In this document: positions 1 to 7,570 of the stretch, piece by piece
Numbering within the stretch: the first letter of the stretch is position 1
How the letters are laid out: each line of letters opens with the position of its first letter
NCBI GenBank assembly: GCA_040219935.1
Contig: JAVJUA010000070.1
Span: 39,351 to 103,350 of the forward strand
Length of the DNA stretch: 64,000 bases
Direction of reading: 5' to 3'
DNA from: UBA7803 sp040219935
GTDB taxonomy: Bacteria > Pseudomonadota > Gammaproteobacteria > Pseudomonadales > Azotimanducaceae
Position numbers and translations under genes: made by a program
Notes under the pieces: model-generated
Seen by the model: only the letters and a program-made list of their open reading frames with translations
The model's database searches: none
Told to the model about the DNA's origin: nothing

Positions 1-27
1 GGCGCCCGGCAGCCATGGCAGGGCGAA

Positions 28-816
28 TCAGATGCCGAGAATGGCCGACAGACGGTCTGCCGGCAGATAGCCCGGGAGCAGGCGGCCGTCGTCCAGGACG
101 ATGGCCGGGGTGCCGGTGACGCCCATGGCGCCCCCCAGCGCATACTGATCCGCCACCGGGTTCTGGCAGGTGGCTTCAGGAATGGCTTCCCGTGCCTTCA
201 ACCGGGTGATGGCATCCTGGGGGTTCTTCGCGCACCACGCGGAGACGATTTTGCGATACGAGTCGGAGCCCAGCCCGGCGCGCGGGTACGCAAGGTAGCG
301 CACCTCGATGCCGCGGGCGTTCAGCTCGGGCACCTCACGGTGCAGCATCTGACAGTAGCCGCAGTCGACGTCGGTGAAGACGTTGATCGCGCCCTTCACC
401 TCGCCCTTGGGCGCGAACACGATCATGTCGCCGTGGTCGACGGACTCCAGCAACCGACGCCGCGTCACCGACCGTTCCTCCTCGGCCAGGTTGACCAGCT
501 CCCCGTCGCCGAGCGCGTACAGATCGCCGGCAATCAGGTGGCCACCGTCGGCCGTGCCGTACAGCAGGGTGCCGCCGGCCAGCTCCACCGCGTACAGATT
601 AGCCACCGGCGTCTCGCTGACCTTGCGAATGGTCTGCATCAGATCCGGCCGGGCCGCCTCGAGCCGCTTCAACAGGGTCCTGGCGCCTGCCGGGGCAGCG
701 TCCATGGCCGCATCGTCCTCATCGGCTACCGACGGCGCGCTGCTGCCGAGGGCACCCAGGTAGACGGCGCCGGTCAGCGCGGCCAGCAGCGATGCGGTCA
801 GGGTGAAGCGTCTCAC
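28..816 (-). CDS. dsbC: Thiol:disulfide interchange protein DsbC
   Basis: Periplasmic disulfide isomerase of the DsbC/DsbG family, 262 aa. The N-terminus (RRFTLTASLLAALTGAVYL) is a signal peptide. It is followed by the dimerisation region and a thioredoxin-like domain with the active site Cys-Gly-Tyr-Cys at about residues 152-155. A second Cys pair lies near the C-terminus (AWCAKN and ATCQNP), and the cis-Pro segment is GVTGTPAIV. I chose the GTG at 816 because GAGG sits about 10 nt upstream and the signal peptide then starts correctly. A longer frame from 876 would put charged residues in front of it. It lies downstream of xerD on the same strand, as in Pseudomonas and E. coli. DsbC rather than DsbG is preferred from context and length. 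Confidence 0.93.
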   Translation of the reverse strand: MRRFTLTASLLAALTGAVYLGALGSSAPSVADEDDAAMDAAPAGARTLLKRLEAARPDLMQTIRKVSETPVANLYAVELAGGTLLYGTADGGHLIAGDLYALGDGELVNLAEEERSVTRRRLLESVDHGDMIVFAPKGEVKGAINVFTDVDCGYCQMLHREVPELNARGIEVRYLAYPRAGLGSDSYRKIVSAWCAKNPQDAITRLKAREAIPEATCQNPVADQYALGGAMGVTGTPAIVLDDGRLLPGYLPADRLSAILGI

Positions 817-881
817 GATGATGAATCCTCGACGGTTTCGGGGCGACCGGGCGTTGGACTGCCAACCCCCCGCCATGTTCC

Positions 882-1811
882 TCAGCCCCTTGGATGATGA
901 GTCTGGTGTAGCTGTTTGAGCCGGGCTTGCGCGACGTGAGTATAGATCTGCGTGGTCGACAAATCTGCGTGGCCGAGCATCATTTGCACGGCACGCAGGT
1001 CAGCGCCATGGTTCAGCAGATGGGTGGCAAAGGCATGGCGCAGCGTGTGGGGGGAGATGTCGCGGGCGATCCCGGCCATATGGGCATAACGCTTGACGGA
1101 ATGCCAGAAGGTCTGCCGGGTCATGACCCGGCCCAGACGGCTGGGGAACAGGGCGCCGGTGGGCCGCCCGCGCACCAGCACCGGACGCCCGCGGGCCAGG
1201 TAGTCGTCGATCCAGCGCAGCGCCTCCTGCCCCACCGGCACCAGCCGCTCCTTGCCGCCCTTGCCGGTGACCCGCACCACGCCCTGGCGCCGGTTCAGCG
1301 ACGTCATGGTCAGACCGACCAGCTCGGAGATGCGCAGGCCGCTGGCATAGAGCAGCTCCAGCATCGCCCGGTCCCGCAGGCCCACCGGTTCCTCGGTGTC
1401 CGGCGCCAGCAACAGCGCCTTCACTTCGCGTTCGGTGAGCGCACCCGGCAGCGAGCGGCCGAGCTTGGGCAGCGAAAGCTCGGCGCTGGGATCGATGGCC
1501 AGCCGGCCCTTGAACACCTGATGGCGGTAGAAGCCGCGCACGCAGGACAGCCAGCGCGCCGACGAGCGGGCCCGGTAGCCCGCCTGGAAGCGAACGGCCA
1601 GACAGTCGAGAAGATCCTGGGGGGACAGCGTCAGCAACGGCCGGGGCACGGCACGCGCCAGGGACGTCAGGTCACGCCGGTAGGCGGCCAGCGTGTTGGG
1701 CGAGAGCCCGCGTTCGAGCCAGAGTTCGTCCAGATACGTATCGATGGCCGCCTGGGAGGCCGGCGGCACGCTGTCGGCTGCATCGCTCCGACTCGTGCCG
1801 CCCGATACCAT
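882..1811 (-). CDS. xerD: Site-specific tyrosine recombinase XerD
   Basis: Chromosome-dimer resolution recombinase that acts with XerC at dif. Length is 309 aa, close to the family's usual 300. An N-terminal SAM-like DNA-binding domain covers about residues 20-110 and the catalytic domain follows. The catalytic set is complete: Arg160 (SGLRISEL), Lys184 (TGKGGK), His255-x-x-Arg258 (SPHTLRHAFATH), His281 (LGHADLSTT) and nucleophile Tyr290 (IYTHV). It sits between rplS and dsbC, the housekeeping xerD neighbourhood, with no attachment site or phage gene nearby, so it is not a mobile-element integrase. The gap to the rplS stop is 6 nt. Confidence 0.95.
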   Translation of the reverse strand: MVSGGTSRSDAADSVPPASQAAIDTYLDELWLERGLSPNTLAAYRRDLTSLARAVPRPLLTLSPQDLLDCLAVRFQAGYRARSSARWLSCVRGFYRHQVFKGRLAIDPSAELSLPKLGRSLPGALTEREVKALLLAPDTEEPVGLRDRAMLELLYASGLRISELVGLTMTSLNRRQGVVRVTGKGGKERLVPVGQEALRWIDDYLARGRPVLVRGRPTGALFPSRLGRVMTRQTFWHSVKRYAHMAGIARDISPHTLRHAFATHLLNHGADLRAVQMMLGHADLSTTQIYTHVAQARLKQLHQTHHPRG

Positions 1812-1817
1812 TCGCGG

Positions 1818-2168
1818 TCAGACCTTTTCCTTGATCCGCGCGGCGCGGCCGGAACGGTCTCGCAGGTAGTAGAGCTTGGCCTTGCGAACATCCCCGCGGC
1901 GCTTCACCTCGATGCTGGCGAGCAGCGGGCTGTGGAGCTGAAACGTCCGCTCCACACCGACGCCGTGGGAAATCTTGCGCACGGTGAAGGCGGAGTTGAG
2001 GCCCCGGTTGCGGCGGCCGATGACCACGCCCTCGAACGCCTGCAGACGCTCGCGGTTGCCTTCACGCACCTTGACCTGCACCACCACCGTGTCGCCGGAC
2101 CCGAACTCCGGCACGTCTGTCTTGAGCTGCTCGTTCTCGAGCGCCTCGATCACCTTGTTCCTGCGCAC
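1818..2168 (-). CDS. rplS: 50S ribosomal protein L19
   Basis: Large-subunit ribosomal protein L19 at the 30S-50S interface, 116 aa, the usual length. It carries the hallmark segments FEGVVIGRRNRGLNSAFTVR and SIEVKRRGDVRKAKLYYLR. The start is a GTG at 2168 with AGGAG 8 nt upstream. An ATG at 2175 is out of frame. It is the last ribosomal gene of the conserved rpsP-rimM-trmD-rplS operon, 81 nt after trmD. Confidence 0.97.
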   Translation of the reverse strand: MRRNKVIEALENEQLKTDVPEFGSGDTVVVQVKVREGNRERLQAFEGVVIGRRNRGLNSAFTVRKISHGVGVERTFQLHSPLLASIEVKRRGDVRKAKLYYLRDRSGRAARIKEKV

Positions 2169-2249
2169 TGCTCATGCTCCTGTCGCGACGGCCGCATGGG
2201 CGGCCGGGTCGTTCTGCTTCTCGAAATCGTGCTGTACGAAACGCGCCGT

Positions 2250-3014
2250 TCAAATCCCGTCGTCTGCCGGCGTCTCGGCGAGCCATGCCGCCAGCAGGGT
2301 GCGATCCTCCTCGGACCAGTGGCGGCCGATCAGCAGATCGGGCCGGCGTCGCCACGTCCGTGCGAGCGCCTGACGACGTCGCCAGCGCCGCACCGCGCCA
2401 TGATCGCCGGACAGGAGCACGTCGGGAACCCGAAGGCCGCCGGCGATTTCCGGGCGCGTATAGTGAGGGTAATCGAGCAATCCATCAAGATGAGATTCCT
2501 CGACCACCGACGCCGCGTTGCCCAGGGTGCCCGGCAGATACCGGGACACCGCGTCGATCAGAACCATGGCCGGCAACTCGCCACCGGTCAGCACGTAGTC
2601 GCCGATGGACACCTCGTCGTCGGCCACCAGCTCGATGGCCCGCTGATCGATGCCCTCGTAGCGACCGGCCACCAGAATCAGCCCCGGCTGCGACGCCAGC
2701 GACCGCACCCGGGCCTGGTCCAGCCTGCGGCCCTGAGGTGACATCAGCAGAACCGGCGCCGCCTCCGCGCCGCGAGCGCCGGCGGCCGAGCGCGCGGCGC
2801 TGACCGCGGCCAGCAGCGGCTCCACCATCATCACCATGCCAGGCCCACCACCGTAGGGGCGGTCATCCACGGTCCGATGCCGGTCAGTGGCATAGGTCCG
2901 CGGATTGAACGTCTCCAGCGTCAGCACGCCCTGGCTCACGGCTCTGCCGAGCACGCCTGCGTCCGTGGCGGTGCGGAACATCTCCGGAAACAGACTCACC
3001 ACGCCGACCCACAT
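2250..3014 (-). CDS. trmD: tRNA (guanine-N1-)-methyltransferase TrmD
   Basis: SPOUT methyltransferase making m1G37 in tRNAs, 254 aa. It begins MWVGVVSLFPEMF as in the family. It contains the SAM-binding trefoil-knot segments GRYEGIDQRAIE and IGDYVLTGGELPAMVLIDAVSRY, and a C-terminal domain (YTRPEIAGGLRVPDVLLSGDH). The ATG at 3014 is preceded by GGGAGG. The reading frame is open further upstream, but that part overlaps rimM out of frame and is not coding. It follows rimM by 14 nt. Confidence 0.96.
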   Translation of the reverse strand: MWVGVVSLFPEMFRTATDAGVLGRAVSQGVLTLETFNPRTYATDRHRTVDDRPYGGGPGMVMMVEPLLAAVSAARSAAGARGAEAAPVLLMSPQGRRLDQARVRSLASQPGLILVAGRYEGIDQRAIELVADDEVSIGDYVLTGGELPAMVLIDAVSRYLPGTLGNAASVVEESHLDGLLDYPHYTRPEIAGGLRVPDVLLSGDHGAVRRWRRRQALARTWRRRPDLLIGRHWSEEDRTLLAAWLAETPADDGI

Positions 3015-3028
3015 GCCCTCGCCTCCCG

Positions 3029-3541
3029 CTACGCCGGATCCAGCCAGGTCACCCGGATGATCCGCTGAGCCTGATCGACCTCGTTGACGAACGCGTCCAC
3101 GAACGGGATCAGCAGGTCGCCATCGCCGATCACCAGCACGTCGTGGGCGCCGGTCTCCAGCAGATCGCGCACCTCGCCCAACGGCCCGCGGACGCTGTCC
3201 ACGACGCTCATGCCGATCAGGTCCTGCCAGTAGAACCCTTCGTCGGGAGCCAACTTCGGCAGCGCCGATCTGGGCACCGCGATGTCGCGACCGCGCAGCG
3301 CCAGCGCGGCGTCGCGATCGTTCACGCCGGTCAGCCGCACGATCAGGCTCTGCCCCTGCCAGCGCGCCGAGGCCCGCGTCATGGCGGCGAAGCCGTCGGC
3401 GCCGCGAACCATCCACGGGGCGTAGTCGAGCACGTTCTCGGGGGGCTGGGTGAAGCTCGCGACGCGGACCGCGCCGGCAATGCCGTGGGGCGCGCCGATA
3501 CGGCCCACCACCACCAGAGCCGCCTCACCCTCTAAGGGCAT
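3029..3541 (-). CDS. rimM: Ribosome maturation factor RimM
   Basis: 16S rRNA-processing and 30S assembly factor that binds ribosomal protein S19, 170 aa. The N-terminal domain starts VVVGRIGAPHGIAGAVRVASF, the typical RimM opening. A C-terminal PRC-barrel follows (FYWQDLIGMSVVDSVRGPLG, then LLIPFVDAFV). It lies between rpsP and trmD in the classic operon with short gaps on both sides. Confidence 0.95.
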   Translation of the reverse strand: MPLEGEAALVVVGRIGAPHGIAGAVRVASFTQPPENVLDYAPWMVRGADGFAAMTRASARWQGQSLIVRLTGVNDRDAALALRGRDIAVPRSALPKLAPDEGFYWQDLIGMSVVDSVRGPLGEVRDLLETGAHDVLVIGDGDLLIPFVDAFVNEVDQAQRIIRVTWLDPA

Positions 3542-3557
3542 TGCGGCACCCTTCAGC

Positions 3558-3833
3558 TCACTCGGCGGTGGTCGCGGCGGTGGCGGCGTTGTGGCGGCGA
3601 GCCTGGGAGATCAACTTCGACACCCGCTCGGACGGCTGGGCGCCTACGGAAATCCAGTAATCGGCGCGGTCGACGTCGAGCCGCAGCGTTTCTTCCGCCC
3701 CTCGTGCGACGGGATTGTAGAACCCGATGCGCTCCACGAACCCGCCGTCGCGCCCGGAAGACTGCTCGGCAACCGTCACGTGATAGAAAGGATGCTTCTT
3801 GGAGCCGTGCCTGGCGAGGCGAATCGTAACCAT
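3558..3833 (-). CDS. rpsP: 30S ribosomal protein S16
   Basis: Small-subunit protein S16, 91 aa. It starts MVTIRLARHGSKKHPFYHVTV and contains RDGGFVERIGFYNPVARG and DRADYWISVGAQPSERV, all family hallmarks. The ATG at 3833 is used. The frame is open upstream to 3896, but that part overlaps the promoter and is not S16-like. First gene of the rpsP-rimM-trmD-rplS operon, with its own promoter just upstream. Confidence 0.97.
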   Translation of the reverse strand: MVTIRLARHGSKKHPFYHVTVAEQSSGRDGGFVERIGFYNPVARGAEETLRLDVDRADYWISVGAQPSERVSKLISQARRHNAATAATTAE

Positions 3834-3868
3834 GTACCTGAGACCTACCCTGGGACGAAAGGCGCGGT

Positions 3869-3896
3869 ATTGTAAAGCAAGCGCCCAGGGTTGCAA
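3869..3896 (-). promoter_or_regulatory. Probable rpsP promoter
   Basis: Reading the minus strand, a -35 TTGCAA (3891-3896) and a -10 TACAAT (3869-3874) are separated by 16 nt, and the ATG of rpsP lies about 36 nt downstream of the -10. The position fits a promoter for the ribosomal operon, separate from ffh upstream. Confidence 0.55.
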
Positions 3897-3909
3897 GTTC
3901 CCGCCGTGG

Positions 3910-3940
3910 CGGCAAAAAAGCCGCGGCCGAAGCGGTGCCT
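3910..3940 (-). terminator. Possible intrinsic terminator after ffh
   Basis: On the minus strand, at the ffh stop codon, a short GC hairpin (CCGC / GCGG around a TTCG-containing loop) is followed directly by six T residues (3914-3919). The stem is short and imperfect. The T run can also be the loop of a second hairpin (GCGGC/GCCGC). Plausible, but not strong. Confidence 0.35.
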
Positions 3941-5304
3941 CAGCGCGGACCGGCGGGACCTCGCCGCATGCCCTGCAGCCCCCGCATCATCTTCTGCATC
4001 CCGCCCTTGCGGGTGACCTTCTTCATCATCTTCTGCATCTGCTTGTGCTGCTTGAGCAGCCGGTTGACGTCCGGCACCTGGCAGCCGGAGCCCCGGGCGA
4101 TGCGCTGCTTGCGCGAGCCGTTGATCAGGTCCGGGAAGCGCCGCTCGTGGGGCGTCATGGAGTCGATGATGACCGCCATGCGCCGGAACAGCCCGTCATC
4201 GAGCTGTGCCTGCGCGGCCGGCGGCAGCTGGCCCATGCCGGGCAGCTTTTCCATCATGCTGCCGATGCCGCCCATGTTCGACATCTGCTCGAGCTGGTCG
4301 CGGAAGTCGGCGAGATCGAACTTGCTGCCCTTCTGCATCTTGCGGGCCAGCTTTTCCGCCTTCTGGCGGTCGACCTTGCGCTCCGCTTCCTCGATCAGCG
4401 ACAGCACGTCTCCCATGCCGAGGATGCGGGACGCCAGACGATCGGGATGGAACGGCTCCAGCGCGTCGGTCTTCTCGCCCATGCCGATGAACTTGATCGG
4501 CTTGCCGGTGATGGCGCGCACCGACAGCGCGGCCCCACCCCGGGCATCGCCGTCCGCCTTGGCCAGCACCACGCCGGTCAGCGGCAGCGCATCGTTGAAC
4601 GCCCTGGCCGTATTGGCCGCATCCTGACCGGTCATGGCGTCGACCACGAACAGGGTCTCGACCGGCGACAGCAGCGCGTGCAGCTCGCGGATCTCGGCCA
4701 TCATCCGCTCGTCCACGGCCAGGCGGCCGGCCGTATCCACCAGCAGCACGTCGGCGAACTGAGTGTTGGCCTCCCTGACCGCGCGACGGGCGATGTCCAG
4801 CGGCTGCTCATCGGCGCCCGCAGCGACGAAGTGCGCCCCGACCTCGCCGGCCAGGGTGCGAAGCTGCTCGATGGCGGCGGGCCGGTAGACGTCGACGCTG
4901 ACCACGGCGACCTTCTTGCGATGCCGCTCCTTGAGCAGCCGCGCCAGCTTGGCCACGGTGGTGGTCTTGCCCGCCCCCTGCAGCCCGGCCATCAGCACGA
5001 TGGCCGGCGGCTTGGTGCTCAGATCCAGGGCGTCGTTGGCATCGCCCATCACGTGCACCAGCTCTTCGTGCACGATCTTCACGAACGCCTCGCCCGGATT
5101 GAGCGCCATGTCGACCACCTGACCCAGGGCCCGGAGCTTGACCTGGTCGATGAACTGCTTGACCACCGGCAGCGCGACATCGGCTTCCAGCAGCGCCATG
5201 CGGACGTCGCGCAGCGCGGCGCTGACGTTCTCCTCGGTCAGCCGCGCCTTGCCGGTGAGGCCGCGCAGTGTCTGTGTCAGCTTGTCGGAGAGACTATCGA
5301 ACAT
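3940..5304 (-). CDS. ffh: Signal recognition particle protein Ffh
   Basis: SRP54 GTPase that binds 4.5S RNA and signal peptides and docks with FtsY, 454 aa. N domain about residues 1-85, G domain with P-loop GLQGAGKTTT at about 107-116, the DTAGRL and KADGDARGG motifs, and a Met-rich M domain at the end (MQKMMKKVTRKGGMQKMM). It is divergent from the ypjD-like gene and upstream of rpsP, as in many gammaproteobacteria. An excellent -10 lies about 25 nt upstream of the ATG. Confidence 0.97.
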   Translation of the reverse strand: MFDSLSDKLTQTLRGLTGKARLTEENVSAALRDVRMALLEADVALPVVKQFIDQVKLRALGQVVDMALNPGEAFVKIVHEELVHVMGDANDALDLSTKPPAIVLMAGLQGAGKTTTVAKLARLLKERHRKKVAVVSVDVYRPAAIEQLRTLAGEVGAHFVAAGADEQPLDIARRAVREANTQFADVLLVDTAGRLAVDERMMAEIRELHALLSPVETLFVVDAMTGQDAANTARAFNDALPLTGVVLAKADGDARGGAALSVRAITGKPIKFIGMGEKTDALEPFHPDRLASRILGMGDVLSLIEEAERKVDRQKAEKLARKMQKGSKFDLADFRDQLEQMSNMGGIGSMMEKLPGMGQLPPAAQAQLDDGLFRRMAVIIDSMTPHERRFPDLINGSRKQRIARGSGCQVPDVNRLLKQHKQMQKMMKKVTRKGGMQKMMRGLQGMRRGPAGPR

Positions 5305-5329
5305 GATCCACCTCGATGGCGAAGCGCGG

Positions 5330-5335
5330 ATTATA
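5330..5335 (-). promoter_or_regulatory. ffh: Probable -10 element of the ffh promoter
   Basis: A perfect TATAAT on the minus strand, 25 nt upstream of the ffh ATG. No good -35 is found at 16-18 nt (the best nearby hexamer, TTGGCA, is too far at about 24 nt), so this could be an activator-assisted or weak -35 promoter. Confidence 0.45.
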
Positions 5336-5415
5336 GCCCTTCACGCTCCTGACCGGTTGTGCCAAACTCGGCGACCACGCGCCCGAAACCCAACACTTCT
5401 GATGGCATTCTACTG

Positions 5416-6243
5416 ATGGCGTCGACCCTGCCGGCATTGGCCACCATTGCCAGCGTCGCGGCCGCCGCGCTGTACCTTGCGGGCACGGCCTTGCAGATCC
5501 GCTACCTGCGGCGGTCGCCGACGCAGACATCGGCCACCCTGGTAACCGTGCTGCTGCTGGGCATCGCCGCGCACGCCACGGCCACCTACCAGCAGATCGA
5601 CACCGACGCCGGGCTGTACCTGGGCCTCTACACCGCAGCCAGCCTGATCATCCTGCTGGTGGTGGTGTTTCTCACCCTGGCCATCACGCGGCTGCCGGTG
5701 GGCAACCTGCTGCTGGTGGCGCTGCCGGTGGCGGCGGTCGCCGCGGTCGCCAGCGTGATCGGCGAAACCGGGTTTCAGGCCCGGGAGACGCTGGCGCCGA
5801 CTCTGATCGCCCATATCCTGTTCTCGTTGGTCGCATACAGCATCCTGTTCATGGCCGCCTGCCAATCCGTGCTGCTGGCCTGCCAGGAGCACTGGCTGCG
5901 TCAGCCCAGCTCCCTGCAGCTGCTGCGCTGGCTGCCTCCGCTCGAGACCATGGAGACGCTGCTGTTCGCGCTGCTGTGGGCCGGCATCGCCACCCTCACC
6001 GCCGCCATCGCCACCGGCTTCATTTTCCTGGACGACATGTTCGCCCAGCACGTCGTGCATCACACCGTGCTCGCCCTCGCATCCTGGGCGGTGTACGCAC
6101 TGCTGCTGGCCGGCCGCCACTTCTTCGGCTGGCGCTCCAGCACGGCCACCTACTGGACGCTGATCGCGTTCGCTCTGCTGGTGCTCGGCTACTTCGGCAG
6201 CAAGTTCGTGCTGGAAGTGCTGTTGGCCGGCGTGGACGCTTGA
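5416..6243 (+). CDS. ypjD: Inner membrane protein, CcsA/CcmC cytochrome-assembly-like (YpjD family)
   Basis: Polytopic membrane protein, 275 aa, with about eight hydrophobic segments and a cytochrome c assembly (CcsA/CcmC-like) domain. The conserved ends of that domain are visible in PLETMETLLFALLWAGI and FGWRSSTATYWTLIAF. The ATG at 5416 gives the usual N-terminus, so the frame upstream to 5359 is not needed. It is divergent from ffh and followed by a CNNM transporter gene, exactly the E. coli and Pseudomonas context of YpjD. The biochemical role of this family is not settled; haem or cytochrome handling is inferred from the domain only. Confidence 0.88.
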   Translation: MASTLPALATIASVAAAALYLAGTALQIRYLRRSPTQTSATLVTVLLLGIAAHATATYQQIDTDAGLYLGLYTAASLIILLVVVFLTLAITRLPVGNLLLVALPVAAVAAVASVIGETGFQARETLAPTLIAHILFSLVAYSILFMAACQSVLLACQEHWLRQPSSLQLLRWLPPLETMETLLFALLWAGIATLTAAIATGFIFLDDMFAQHVVHHTVLALASWAVYALLLAGRHFFGWRSSTATYWTLIAFALLVLGYFGSKFVLEVLLAGVDA

Positions 6244-6250
6244 CCGCATC

Positions 6251-7570
6251 ATGAGCTTCGCCGACCTGTCATCCGAGACCCTCGCCATCATCGTCATGGT
6301 GCTGGTGATCATGTCGGCATACTTCTCGGGCTCGGAAACGGCCATGGTGGCGCTGAACCGGTTCCGGCTGCGGCACCTGGTCAAGGAGGGCCATCGCGCC
6401 GCCCGCAAGGCCGACCGGCTGCTTTCCCGCCCAGACCGGCTGCTCGGCGTCATCCTCATCGGCAACAACCTGGTGAACTTCACAGCGGCCAGCGTAGCCA
6501 CCGTGCTGGGCATTCGCCTGCTCGGCGACACGGGCGTGGTGGTGGCCCCGGTGGTGGTGACCATCATCTTCCTGATCTTCGCGGAGGTCGCGCCCAAGAC
6601 CATTGCCGCCCAGCGCCCCGAGCAGATCGCGTTCCGCAGCGTCTACGTGCTCGATCCGCTGCTGAAGCTGCTGTACCCCGGCGTGATGTTCATCAACGGC
6701 CTGTCCAACCTGCTGGTGAAGCCGTTTCTCGGCCGCGACGGCAACACCGAGGCCGCCCCGGACAGCCTGACGCCCGAGGAGCTGCGCACCGTCGTGCACG
6801 AGGGGGTGGCGCTGCCAGAGCAGCGTCAGTCGATGATGCTCAGCATTCTCGACCTGGAGAAGGTGACCGTCGACGACATCATGGTGCCCAGGGCCGAGAT
6901 CATCGGCATCGACATCGATGACGACATGAGCGACATCCTGGCTCAGCTCGCGTCAAGCCAGCACACGCGGCTACCCGTGTTCCGGGGCGACGTCGACCAG
7001 ACGCTGGGCATGCTGCATCTGCGCCGGCTGACCCGGCACCTGCCGGGTGAGACGCTGACCAAGGCCGACATTCTGGAGCTGTCGGAGGAGCCATACTACG
7101 TTCCGGAGGCGACGGCACTGCCGGTGCAGCTGATCAACTTCCAGAAGGAAAAGAAGCGCGTAGCACTGGTGGTCAATGAGTATGGCGACGTGCGCGGCAT
7201 CGTCACCCTGGAAGACATCCTCGAGGAGATCGTCGGCGAGTTCACCACCGACTTCGCCTCCAGCCTCCCGGAGATCAGCCCGCTCAACGACGGCTCCTTC
7301 GTCATCGACGGCCTGGCTGTGCTGCGGGACATCAACCGGGCGCTGGGGTGGGACCTGCCCACCCACGGCCCGAAGACCCTGAACGGCCTGGTGCTCGAGC
7401 ATCTGGAAGCGCTGCCGGACAGCAACCTCTGCCTGCGCATCGACGATTACCTGATCGAGACGCTGCAGATCAAAGACAACGTGATCCGCAATCTGAAGAT
7501 CCGCCGCGCCGATGCCGGGCAGGTGCCCGGCAACGGCGAAGACGGCGCTACGCCTTCCAGCGACGATTGA
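6251..7570 (+). CDS. HlyC/CorC-family CNNM/CBS transporter protein (YfjD/CorB-like)
   Basis: Membrane protein of 439 aa. A CNNM (DUF21) transmembrane domain spans about residues 1-190 (SAYFSGSETAMVALNRFRLRHLV, GNNLVNFTAASVATV). A CBS-domain pair follows at about 205-330 (DIMVPRAEIIGIDID, NEYGDVRGIVTLEDILEEIVGEF), then a C-terminal CorC_HlyC transporter-associated domain. Homologues are implicated in Mg2+ or Co2+ efflux and homeostasis. It starts 7 nt after the YpjD-like gene, so the two are probably co-transcribed. Its last 23 nt overlap the end of leuA on the opposite strand. Confidence 0.92.
   Translation: MSFADLSSETLAIIVMVLVIMSAYFSGSETAMVALNRFRLRHLVKEGHRAARKADRLLSRPDRLLGVILIGNNLVNFTAASVATVLGIRLLGDTGVVVAPVVVTIIFLIFAEVAPKTIAAQRPEQIAFRSVYVLDPLLKLLYPGVMFINGLSNLLVKPFLGRDGNTEAAPDSLTPEELRTVVHEGVALPEQRQSMMLSILDLEKVTVDDIMVPRAEIIGIDIDDDMSDILAQLASSQHTRLPVFRGDVDQTLGMLHLRRLTRHLPGETLTKADILELSEEPYYVPEATALPVQLINFQKEKKRVALVVNEYGDVRGIVTLEDILEEIVGEFTTDFASSLPEISPLNDGSFVIDGLAVLRDINRALGWDLPTHGPKTLNGLVLEHLEALPDSNLCLRIDDYLIETLQIKDNVIRNLKIRRADAGQVPGNGEDGATPSSDD

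Noticed and set aside
1..15. Possible start of the next gene downstream of dsbC (ATG at 13-15, minus strand)
   Set aside because: Only five codons are inside the window, too little to identify. A homoserine dehydrogenase gene is common at this place in Pseudomonas, but nothing here shows it.
882..1811. Tyrosine recombinase as a sign of a phage or integrative element
   Set aside because: All residues and neighbours fit housekeeping XerD; no attachment repeats or phage genes.
927..2741. Long plus-strand open frame opposite xerD, rplS and trmD
   Set aside because: It is antisense to three certain genes, has no recognisable domain and is rich in His/Gln/Gly/Arg as expected from complementing high-GC coding DNA.
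5402..5416. Tiny frame (Met-Ala-Phe-Tyr-stop) ending in a TGATG overlap with the YpjD-like start
   Set aside because: Four codons without a ribosome-binding site; too short to claim as an upstream ORF.
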